64,000 nt of DNA from positions 13,219,001 to 13,283,000 of the forward strand of contig NC_046681.1 in the NCBI RefSeq assembly GCF_009870125.1, read 5' to 3'. Source of the DNA: Drosophila pseudoobscura. Its lineage: Eukaryota > Arthropoda > Insecta > Diptera > Drosophilidae. The notes under the pieces are model-generated. The model saw only the letters and a list, made by a program, of their open reading frames with translations, was not told the DNA's origin and did no database searches. Below are positions 48,101 to 56,933 of the stretch, one piece after another (position 1 is the first letter of the stretch; every line of letters starts with the position of its first letter). The position numbers were made by a program, and so were the translations under genes.

Positions 48101-49944
48101 AACCAGAAAGCGGCGACACTCAGCAGCCAAATCAGAAACCGCCAGGGGATTCCAGTGGCCAGTGGCCCAAAGATATACAGGGAAGGCGTGAATCCTCTGA
48201 TGGGTCGGGTTCTAAGGATGCAAACCAGTGGCTCTATAGACAGGCCGAAACCGAATTGTGCGACATTAAGCAGTACGGTGGGGAACAGGAGCAGGAGAAT
48301 GCTTCCTCAGCTATAGGAATAAATGTGAAAGACAAAGCTATTAGCGATGAGAATGCGGGGGATGTGCCTCTGTTCGAAGATCACAAGAAGATGCCGGACG
48401 CTGCATCCACAACAACATCGGAGGATCTCCAGGATTTCATAGAAGTGATGAATGATGGGCCCGTGGATTTGCCATTAGAGGATCTCAATCAATATCAATC
48501 CATTGAAAAAAAACTATCAGACGCAGAAGAAGGAGAAGTTTGTAACGATTCGGATGTGAAAATACCAACCCAGGGTGTCCAGAAACCACAAGAATACAGT
48601 GATTGCGAAGAAGGAGAAGTTCTTACCGATGACAATGACGATGATGCTTCATTCTACAATTCCGGCAAAAAGGACATCCGTCATTCGACGCCGTTTCCCA
48701 AGGAAAACAACTATCGGATGTTTGAGAAGAAGCAGCTGCCAATGCCGAAGCTCAATGGTGCGTACTCCTCCTCCTGAATCATTCATTGCTAATGTTTTAT
48801 TTATTCAGGTGCGAGCAATTACTTGATGGGACTACAAAAAATGCCTCATGCCTTCATCCCTGGAATGCAGCAGCCGGATGCAGATCCATTCTACTCACAG
48901 GCCAAGTCACATATGAGGATTGGTCCCCTGCTGCCGACACCATTGTTCATCAAGTCATTGCCATTCGACTTGACAGAGGCTCCCAATCGGAATGAGACGT
49001 ATACGCGCAAGACCACGGAATTTGTTGGGGCACCGATCTCGTGGCACAGCGAAGGAGGCGACCCCACGAAGGAGGCCGAGGGTTCGTCGTCCCTCACGAA
49101 TTCTGGAAAGAAATCCATCTCTAGAAGCTCATCGCCACGCACTCGAAAGAGAACCCGCTCGCCGCCAATCACATTGAAGAGATCCCGCTCCAGATGCTTG
49201 TCCCCCAGCGTGTCTCCCCCTAGATATGGCTACAGCAAGCGCCGTCGTTGTCGCAATCGTAGAACATCTCGTCGCTCGCGTACCGGTTCCCCCAGTACCA
49301 GTTTCAGTCGCAGCTCATCCCGTTCACCGAAGAGAAGTCCGCGTCGACGACCGAGACAACACTCATCTTTTAGTCCTCGCAAATCGCCCCATCGGGCTGT
49401 ATCTCGGTATCGAGGGAATTCCATACGGCGTCGGTCCCGCAGTCCTCCCATACGTTGTCGCTCCCGCAGCCCTCCCATACGTCGTCGCTCCCGCAGCCCT
49501 CCCATTAGCCGTCGCTCCCGTAGTCCTTACGTGCGCCGTCGCTCGCCCAGTCCTTTGGCACGCCGTCGCTCCCGCAGTCCTCCCACACGCCGTCGTTCGC
49601 GACATGCTTCTAAACAATCCCGAGGCTTGGTCCGTCCACTGCCCATGGCACGGCGAAAGCGAAAGATCAGCACCTCATCGAGCAACTCATACAATGCCTC
49701 AGAGGATTCAGCATCTTCGAGCGATTCGAGCTTCAAGCGTGCTTTACGGCGTGCGAAGACACCTAAAAAAGGGCCGAAAACCCCACCAGATTCCCCGCCA
49801 CCCGAAGACCCATCAAAGTCTCGAAAGAAGTTCTTACAAAACGAGCTTTTGCGTTTGAATGAAAAAATTGAGGCAGTGAAAAAGTTGCGACAAATGAAGT
49901 TGATGAAACTAACATCTAATTTAGATCCCAGATTCAAAAGCTAA
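45184..49944 (+). CDS. Acidic 27-residue-repeat protein with C-terminal SR domain
   Basis: Exons are 45184-48757 and 48809-49944, about 1569 residues, joined by a 51-base phase-1 intron (G|GTGCGT...TTATTCAG|GT). Residues about 94-978 are thirty-three near-identical units beginning IEQ, rich in Gln, Asn, Pro, Asp and Glu. Then come two EEGEV motifs (AEEGEVCND and CEEGEVLTD) and a conserved-looking stretch across the splice (PMPKLNGASNYLMGLQKMPH). An arginine-serine domain with RRRSRSPPI-type units follows, then a terminal charged helix (NELLRLNEKIEAVKKLRQM). SR domains, EEGEV motifs and a closing helix occur together in nuclear RNA-processing proteins such as ZC3H18 (CG1677 in fly), but no CCCH finger is present, so this link is weak. 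A further small exon may precede: 45026-45078 spliced to an acceptor at 45169 keeps frame (PPPPKRKDCQLRR...), making the N-terminus uncertain. Confidence 0.7.
45463..48117 (+). repeat. 81-bp coding minisatellite, 33 units (27 residues each)
   Basis: Thirty-three units were read one by one: 31 of 27 residues and two of 24 (both IEQASLGGLNQGPEDAPEG type), which exactly fills 2655 bases. The typical start is IEQANQAPLEALNQGPEDAP, ending with a variable GG, GC, GH or GD. Units 6-12 recur almost unchanged as units 16-22, a higher-order duplication with an 801-base shift. A final partial unit (TQQPNQKPPGD) decays into unique sequence. Confidence 0.95.
49426..49605 (+). repeat. 27-bp SR-coding tandem repeat
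   Basis: About seven units of nine residues (RRRSRSPPI and variants such as CRSRSPPIR and RRRSPSPLA) form the core of the SR domain. Units are highly similar at the DNA level (CGTCGCTCCCGCAGCCCTCC), implying local expansion independent of the upstream 81-bp array. Confidence 0.85.
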
Positions 49945-49999
49945 AACCCAACGAATAACCAAAGATTTTTGTAGCTTAGGAACTAGAATTGTATCAAAG

Positions 50000-50005
50000 A
50001 ATAAA
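50000..50005 (+). terminator. Poly(A) signal of the SR-repeat gene
   Basis: AATAAA lies 56 bases after the stop on the coding strand, at the normal position for a short fly 3' UTR. Confidence 0.55.
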
Positions 50006-51029
50006 TCCATAACGATGCCTGGGATGCAAGCCGTGTAAACACCCATGTATGACCTGCCCAGGTGGCAGAAGAAACATTCCCATAAACCACACAAGGACTG
50101 CAGACACCGAGCAACGGCAGGAAGGCAGGCGGGGGGGCCAGAGGTGGCACAACTCAAAACAGGAACAACCATAACCGAGAGCGCATCTGTAGCTCCTCTC
50201 GGTCTCTCTGTGTGTGTGGGTGTATACTCTGCTAATATCCTTGTTAATATTATTAAACATTATTTATGGATTTGTTTAATTTGTATTTAGTAACGCTTCG
50301 TGACTCCCAACTCTCTCGCTGCAAAGCAAAACTTAAGATCTGCGGTCGTCTGGGTTGCCTTTCGCCGGGCTGCCGGCTGGCCGGGTTGCACTGCCGCTGC
50401 CAGCTGAGCCAAATGTCCGCCGCATCCTTGCTTGTTTGCCATAGTCCTCGTCGTCCTCGTCGTCGCCCTGGTGGAACAATTACATGGTTTTGCCTAATGA
50501 ATTTATCTGCTCATCAGCATCTCCACAGAGTTGCATGCATGGCCCCGGCACTGCCACCCACCGTATTGGTGGAAGGAGGATAGTGTGTGTCTGTATGTCT
50601 GGGTTGTTTGTGTGCTGCCTCTGCCTGGCATCATTGTAAATATTATGTAGATTTCCTTATGCGAGTTATGTTCATTTGCCGGCGTTTTGCATGCTGTTAT
50701 CCACAGTGCCTAGGCGGAGTTTCATATAAGGAAAACCACTGCCACCGCCCACGCGTAAGTGTTTGTAAATCAGTGATGGCTAGGAGTTCGATTTGGATGG
50801 GATATAAGCTAACTATCTGGAAAATAAATACACATACATATACATATCAGCTGGCAATTACACGTATAACAAAGTGTTGTGCAACACGGGCGGAATGAAG
50901 AAACCAGTGTTGGGTAGCAGAGAAACATAACCAAAATAGCATCATCATTGACAAACGCACAGAAATATTTCAGTGCAAGCTAATCAAGTTTATAATAATC
51001 CTCAAGTGCTTGCTTTATAATACCTAAAG
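50006..51029. other. Intergenic spacer and promoter region of the alpha4 gene
   Basis: No gene seen. It contains a TCCTCGTCG-type repeat near 50.45 kb and ACATACATATACATAT near 50.83 kb. The last 150 bases are probably promoter and 5' UTR, with no exact DRE or motif 1 match. Confidence 0.45.
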
Positions 51030-51842
51030 ATGTCTTCACGTTACGATCGCGCCGTTACCATTTTCTCCCCTGACGGACATTTGATGCAGGTGGAATATGC
51101 CCAAGAGGCCGTCCGCAAGGGCTCCACGGCGGTAAAACCCACGCTGTTGTTGTATTTTGCATGAATTTACCCAAGAAACAATTCTTTTCCTTAGGTTGGT
51201 GTTCGCGGCGGCTCCTGTGTGGTGCTGGCCGTGGAGAAAAAGTCTGTGCCCAAGCTGCAGGTGGATCGCACAGTGCGCAAGATTTGCCTGCTCGACCAGC
51301 ACATTATCATGGCCTTTTCGGGGCTCACTGCCGATGCGCGCGTTCTCATCAATCGCGCCCAAGTGGAGTGCCAGACCCATCGTCTTAATGTCGAGGATCA
51401 AGTCACTGTGGAGTACATCACGCGTTACATTGCTCAGATCAAGCAGAAGTACACGCAGAGCAATGGTCGCCGTCCCTTTGGTATTTCTTGTCTGATTGGC
51501 GGCTTCGATGGCGATGGCACGGCACATTTATTCCAAACGGAGCCTTCTGGTATTTTCTACGAATACAAGGCAAATGCAACGGGTCGCTCGGCCGCGACTG
51601 TGAAGGAATTCTTCGAGAAGAATTATCGCGACGAAGATGTGATCACCGAGCAAAGTGCCGTCAAACTGGCTGTTCGCGCTTTGCTCGAGGTGGCGCAGAC
51701 GAGCCACAACAACTTGGAGGTGGCCATCATGGAGTACAACAAGCCGCTGAAAATGCTGGACCGAAATGCCATCCTGGATTATGTGAAAATCATCGAGAAG
51801 GATAAGGAAGATGCGCTCGCAATGAAAAAGCAGAAAAAATAA
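51030..51842 (+). CDS. Prosalpha4: 20S proteasome alpha4-type subunit (PSMA7 family)
   Basis: Two exons, 51030-51131 and 51195-51842, encode 249 residues, the usual length for this family. The 63-base phase-0 intron (GCG|GTAAAA...TTCCTTAG|GTT) falls between GSTA and VGVRGG. The N-terminus [16 protein letters not shown] with [16 protein letters not shown] is the proteasome alpha-type signature. [39 protein letters not shown] and the C-terminal lysine-rich tail [10 protein letters not shown] identify the alpha4 (PSMA7) class. Alpha subunits form the outer rings of the 20S core and gate substrate entry; they are not catalytic. Drosophila has one ubiquitous alpha4 gene and two testis copies (alpha4T1, alpha4T2). 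Substitutions at usually fixed places ([34 protein letters not shown]) suggest a diverged paralogue, but I cannot settle which. ATTAAA follows 54 bases past the stop. Confidence 0.9.
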
Positions 51843-51895
51843 TACACAACCAACTTTTTCCAAATTCATAGCCTCTGCAAAAAAATTCCACTATC

Positions 51896-51901
51896 ATTAA
51901 A
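51896..51901 (+). terminator. ATTAAA poly(A) signal of the alpha4 gene
   Basis: The common variant ATTAAA lies 54 bases beyond the stop codon on the coding strand. Confidence 0.4.
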
Positions 51902-52132
51902 CGAATACAAAACTTATTTTCGTAGGGATTTCTTTAAGACACTCGAATAGAATATAGCTATCTCAGTTTCGGTTCACTGAATATCAAAAGGAAAACTAAT
52001 TTAATTAATTGAAAAAATATATTTTCAAACTATTATTTAAATTTCGCTAGTTTTGTCGTTATTTCTCTTAAGTTTGGTCATCTCTAACGAAAGCCACAAA
52101 CATTTTACTTTGATTGGGGGAGCGGAGCCCAT

Positions 52133-52138
52133 TTTATT
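52133..52138 (-). terminator. Poly(A) signal of receptor copy 1
   Basis: Minus-strand AATAAA (TTTATT on plus) lies about 170 bases past the stop and is conserved in copy 2 at 55287-55292. Confidence 0.5.
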
Positions 52139-52308
52139 AGCATCTTAATCGTGATTTGTTGCTCCGGACTGTTTGGCCCAGGCAAACGGATAAATTTATA
52201 GATTAAGCTTTGCATATGAAGATAATTAATATGAAGTTGTTGCCCAAACAAAGATAGAGAATGTAGATGGAGTAGATATCTAATTATGCCTTGAGCCTGA
52301 TATTTTTC

Positions 52309-53646
52309 CTATACTACTAGTTCATCATCTGCCGAATCTAATTGTTCTTGCAACTGTTGAATTTCATCGCTCAAATAATGATACATTACAATCATGGCAA
52401 TAATAAGACCTTGAAAGAATAGCAGCTGTAAAGAACATTTGTTTAGAAATTTTAGCAAGCGTTTTACAAATTATATGACTTTACCAAAACGAAATGAACA
52501 GAGCGCCAAAGGGAGAGAAATTTGTGGTGGAAAGTGTTGAGTAGAGTGCCCTTAATATCCTTGGCCAGAGAGCGAATACTTTTCGACAAAGCATTTCTTT
52601 GAGAGAGAAAAGAATCAAGGCTTGCCAGAAAGCCAAGACGCTGTGAAAGAGTATAAATGAAGCTAAGATTTCCAGAAAACATTTTCAACTGCACTTCTCA
52701 CCTCTTTTTCCATAAAGAACTGCACCAAAAGAAGACACACATAATCCGAAGCAATGCAGGCATAAATGGAGGCATTCGCCGCATAGAAGATTCTCCGTTT
52801 GCGATCCTCAAAGAGCACATGCCAGTAATTTCGATAGTAAACGTAAGAATAGATCCCAACTAGAAGACAATTGCCATTCATGGTGACCAGAAACAACAGA
52901 GAGTGCTGCAAGGCCTTGAAAAAGCGACCAAATCGGGTTCCAAGGAGCACCAATTGCTTATGCAAACTCTCGAGGCTATCCAGACTGGAATTACTGACAG
53001 ACACCGTGAAAGATGTGGAAGAAATTTCTACTTCATCTTTCTTTAAGCTGTCTCCAAGTGCTTCCTCCACATTCGTTTGGATCTCCTTCAACTTTCCACG
53101 CGTTAGCCAGGCCAAAATGTTGTACAATCTCAGGGATCCGGCAAGACAAAGATGTGGTATAAAGATAGCCGTTCCAATCATGGCGTCTTGAAGGGGAGGC
53201 AGCTCGAAATTCATTTCGTAGGCAATGTAGAAGCCAAAGCAGAGGAGTATCCCAAAAGTAGAGGTCAAGAGAGCATAGGCCATGGCTTCTTCTTTCCGGA
53301 ATCCACTTTCCTTTCCAGCCAAGGACTCCATCAGTGGGTTGATTACTCCCACAGCTCTTAAGGACGAGTACACCGCATAAACGAACACGTTGACACCCAT
53401 GAAAAGTTGCAATCTTGTCAGTCCAAAAAGAAATGACGATACATTCTTCAGAATCGTCAGCATCGATGAAGATGCATCAAGGTGCTGGGCAAAGCAGGCC
53501 GCATATACGCACCCCAGCGCTAAGATATAGACAACCCCGGTCAGGGACAATCGGAAACGCTGGGTCTTGGAGTCCAGCCAATGTATCTGATAGCCCGACA
53601 GCAGGAGCACAATATTCGTGGCCCTCAGCACGCGTGAGTGATTCAT
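52309..53646 (-). CDS. Gustatory-receptor-like 7TM protein, copy 1
   Basis: Exons 53646-52702, 52640-52485 and 52425-52309 encode 405 residues with introns of 61 and 59 bases, both phase 0. Seven hydrophobic segments are predicted: about residues 35-55, 65-95, 125-150, 158-185, 240-270, 285-310 and, in the last exon, LLFFQGLIIAMIVMYHYL. Length, many membrane segments and phase-0 introns clustered near the C-terminus are hallmarks of the insect Gr/Or superfamily. The exon-2 segment GTLLNTFHHKFLSLW corresponds to the loop before TM7. The TM7 motif TYhhhhhQF typical of true Grs is absent, so it is better called Gr-like (compare the Drosophila Grl proteins). Ligand and function are unknown. The last exon ends in an acidic coiled stretch (SDEIQQLQEQLDSADDE). 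Reading through the first intron would give a false stop at 52663. Confidence 0.75.
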
Positions 53647-53795
53647 TTCGAGTTGAAAATAGAACTGAATCTGAAAGTTAAACAGAGCTAAGCTGCCGAT
53701 GGATTTGGGTGGCTTTATCTGTCCATGTGACGAATTGTGTAAGCAAAGCGTGAAGTTTCACACTGAAACAAATATTTGTGAGAGATTCTTGAAAA

Positions 53796-54490
53796 GATTC
53801 TTCGTGTTCGGGCCAGCCGCCGATGAATCATCGTAACTTCAAAACATTGTGATTGCTGTTTGTTAGCATAATTAGTTTATAGATTGAACTGCTCTCACTC
53901 TGCATCGTCTTTTGCTTTGATCTGCCGTGCTCGCCCAAATTTAGTTCTAAGATAATCTCTCACCGCATCATCACTGCATATCGATCTCGCGTACTAATAT
54001 TTATCTGGAAGGGCATAGGAACAGGCAATCGGCCTCAGCTAAGCCGCCGGTATAAATAATTGTTATTATAAATATTATGGTTAAACCTTACTTGCTTTAT
54101 TCGAGCTTTGAAATAGAATCTCAATCATATAGACATATGAAAACCATAATAATTGAACAATAATTTCGTTGCTGTGTACTTTAACTACCAACAAATACAT
54201 TTGGTGCACAATAAAAAACAGTTTTAAGTGCAAGTTCAGTGGGAGTGCGGCGGAGTGTGAGATTCCGTTAACTTAAGCGTCGAATCTCTCATTCTCTGAA
54301 AAGCTGCAGCCGCGGCTCTTGACTTTTCGTGTCTTTCATTCTCGCTCTCGCTTCTGTAAATCGTCGCTTAAGCGGTACGATATTCCATTTTCCGTTGACA
54401 ACAATCCGAATACAGGCGCGGGCGGAAATATTGCGAGGGTTGATAACACTGCAACACCATTTTAAGACTGTGAACCAAACCTACTTTTTG
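53796..54490. other. Spacer between the receptor copies
   Basis: No gene seen. It holds the 5' flank of copy 1, read leftward. A GC-richer patch lies near 54.24-54.43 kb, followed by the foldback element. Confidence 0.45.
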
Positions 54491-55025
54491 GATAGATTTG
54501 GGACTATAAAATGGTTTAAAAATTTGTAATTCTTTTTTTAAAGTTTAGCTTAATTTAGCACAATTTAAAATCTGGTATTTTTTCAGAGGTAGTGCTTTTT
54601 TCACAAATTTTTTGTATTATTCCCGAAAAAGTAACGTTGAAAACTCGGAAAAAGTCGAAATAAATGTATTCCTTGGGCTTTTGTAATTTGTTGGTATTGG
54701 TAAATTAATTAAAGCCCAGTTTAAGGTATTTTCCCGAGTTTTCAGTTACAATTGCAAAAAAAAAATACCGCAAAAAATGCTCATTGTTGAATTTGAAAGC
54801 TTGAAAGCTTCCAGACGATACGCTACAAAGTGTTCAGGTAGGACTTAAAGCTGAATTGCAAAGCTCAATACAACCAGGCGTAAGATACTTAAGTTATGTT
54901 AAAAAAAGAAGCACCACCTCTGAAAAAAGAAGCAAAATAAAATACCAGATTTGAAATATTTAAAAAAAAATATACACTAAACCTTGAAAAAATAAATATT
55001 AAATAATTTTAAAGCCCCAAACATA
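54491..55025. mobile_element. Foldback repeat with long nested inverted arms
   Basis: The left arm (about 54491-54690) pairs with a right arm split into 54705-54785 and 54898-55025. Matching pieces include GATTTGGGAC with GGCTTTAAAA flanks, TCTGGTATTTTTTCAGAGGT against CCTCTGAAAAAAGAAGC...ATACCAGATT, and the inner GAAAACTCGGAAAA against TTTTCCCGAGTTTTCAGTTAC. The loop is about 15 bases near 54690-54705. The right arm carries about 110 unpaired bases (54786-54897), apparently a later insertion. There is no ORF. A related end at 40.96 kb suggests a dispersed foldback/MITE family. A transcribed hairpin RNA is an alternative. Confidence 0.65.
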
Positions 55026-55286
55026 TTGGTAATTTCGGATATGGATCGAGATGTTCCAATATCTGGAAATACTCAGTAAACGTTTTAATAACAAACGACT
55101 TGATTTTCAGGCACACATCAAGAAGATTATTGGTCCCCTTGGGACTGGGATCCTTCACGATGATCAAGATACTGCTGCAGAATTTTAATTGTAAGAAAAT
55201 AAAATATATTTTCGAACTATTATTTAACTTTTGCTTAGTTCTCTTAAGTTTGGCCATCTCTAACTAATGCAGCAAAAATTCGACAT

Positions 55287-55292
55287 TTTATT
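55287..55292 (-). terminator. Poly(A) signal of receptor copy 2
   Basis: Minus-strand AATAAA (TTTATT on plus) in the same relative position as in copy 1, about 145 bases after the stop. Confidence 0.5.
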
Positions 55293-55437
55293 AGCAGCGT
55301 AATCGTGATTTGTTGCTCCGGACCCAAGTTGTTGACCCAGGTGAACGGATAAATTTATAGATTAAGCTTAGTCTAGAGTAGATATCGAATTATGTAGCAC
55401 AAATCACTGCCCTCACTTGATATTTTTCCAATATTAT

Positions 55438-56779
55438 TTATTCATCATCTGCCGAATCTAATTGTTCTTTCAATTGTAAAATTTCATCACTCAAATAATG
55501 ATACATTACAATCAGGGCAATAATAACGCATTGAAACAATAGCATCTGTAAAAACAAATGTTTACAAATATTAGAAAAATCTTTTTTTTAAAGTTTCATA
55601 TGGGACTTTACCAAAACGAAATGAATAACATCAAAGCGCCAAAGGGATAGAAATTTGTGGTGAAAACTTTTGAGTAGAGTGCCCTTAATATCCTTGGCCA
55701 GACAGCGAATGCTTTTCGACAAAGCATTTCTTTGAGAGAGAAAAGAATCCAGGCTTGTCAGAAAGCCAAGACGCTGTGAAAGAGTATAAATGAAGCTAAG
55801 ATTTCCAGAGAACATTTTCAAGTACACTTCTCACCTCTTTTTCCATAAAGAACTGAACCAAAAGAAGACACACATAATCCGAAGCAATGCAGGCATAAAT
55901 GGAGGCATTCGCCGCATAGAAGATTCTCCGTTTGCGATCCTCAAAGAGCACATGCCAGTAATTTCGATAGTAAACGTAAGAATAGATCCCAAATAGAAGA
56001 CAATTCCCATTTATGGTGACCAGAAACAACAGAGAGTGCTGCATGGCCTTGAAAAAGCGACCAAATCGGGTTCCAAGGAGCACCAATTCTTTCCGGAGAC
56101 TCTCGAGGCTATCCAGACTGGAATTACTGACAGTCACCGTGAAAGATGTGGAAGCAATTTCCTCGTCATCTTTCTTACGGTTGGCATCAAGTGCTTGCTC
56201 CACATTCGTGTGGATCTCCTTCAACTGTCCACACGTTAGCCAGGCCAAAATGCTGTACAATCTCAGGCATCCGGCAAGACAAAGATGTGGCATAAAGAGA
56301 GCCGTTCCAATCATGGTATCTTGAAGTGGAGGCAGCTCGAAATTCATTTCGCAGGCAATATAGAATCCAAAGCAGAGGAGTATCCCAAAAGAAGAGATCA
56401 ACAGAGCATACGCCATGGCCTCTTCTTTCCGGAATCCACTTTCCTTTCCAGCCAAAGACGCCATCAGTGGGTTGATTACTCCCACAGCTCTTACGGATGA
56501 GTACACCGCATAACTAAACACTTTGACACCCAGCAAAAGCTGCAATCTTGTCAATCCAAAAAGAAATGACGATACATTCTTCAGAATCGTCAGCATCGAT
56601 GAAGATGCATCAAGGTGCTGGGCAAAGCAGGCCGCATATATGCACCCCAGCGCTAAGATATAGACAACCCCGGGCAGGGACAATCGGAAACGGTGGGTCT
56701 TGGAGTCCAGCCAATACATCTGATAGCCCGACAGCAGGAGCACAATATTCGTCGCCCTCAGCACGCGTGAGTGATTCAT
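55438..56779 (-). CDS. Gustatory-receptor-like 7TM protein, copy 2
   Basis: Exons 56779-55835, 55773-55612 and 55545-55438 encode 404 residues with introns of 61 and 66 bases, both phase 0, at the same positions as copy 1. The protein is nearly collinear with copy 1. Changes are scattered, with many in the loop after TM4 (KEIHTNVEQALDANRKKDDE versus KEIQTNVEEALGDSLKKDEV) and in TM2 and TM3. Exon 2 is two codons longer (LWRFDVIHFVL). The last exon stops three codons earlier (SADDE then TAA). Both frames are intact, so both copies look functional. The TYhhhhhQF motif is again missing from TM7 (LLFQCVIIALIVMYHYL). The clean frames despite divergence imply purifying selection on both copies, to be tested by dN/dS. 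Confidence 0.75.
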
Positions 56780-56933
56780 TTCGAGTTGAAAATAGAACTG
56801 AATCTGAAAGTTAAACAGAGCTAAGCTACCGATCGATTTGGGTGGCTTTATCTGTCCATCGGAATGTGACGAATTGTGTTCGCATAGCGTGAATTTTCAC
56901 ACTGAAACAAATATTTGTTGGAGATTCTTGTAA

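Larger units (their letters stand above)
52006..53795 (-). repeat. Tandem duplication, copy 1 (receptor gene plus flanks)
   Basis: About 1.8 kb is shared in the same orientation with 55187-56933. The match covers the 3' flank (TCTCTTAAGTTTGG, TCGTGATTTGTTGCTCCGGA), all three exons and about 150 bases of 5' flank. The coding parts are offset by 3133 bases. Introns and flanks have diverged more than exons, so the duplication is not brand new. Confidence 0.9.
55187..56933 (-). repeat. Tandem duplication, copy 2
   Basis: This is the partner of 52006-53795 in direct orientation, with homology in both flanks as well as exons. The 5' flank differs by a small insertion (CCATCGGAATGTGACG versus CCATGTGACG). 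The spacer between the copies is occupied largely by the foldback element. Confidence 0.9.

Noticed and set aside
52663-52701. Receptor copy 1 ending at the first in-frame stop (VRSAVENVFWKS), or a 39-base intron to CTTAG
   Set aside because: The stop lies just past a GTGAGA donor, and 39 bases is too short for a fly intron. The CTTTCACAG acceptor gives a 61-base phase-0 intron and restores TM7, identically in copy 2.
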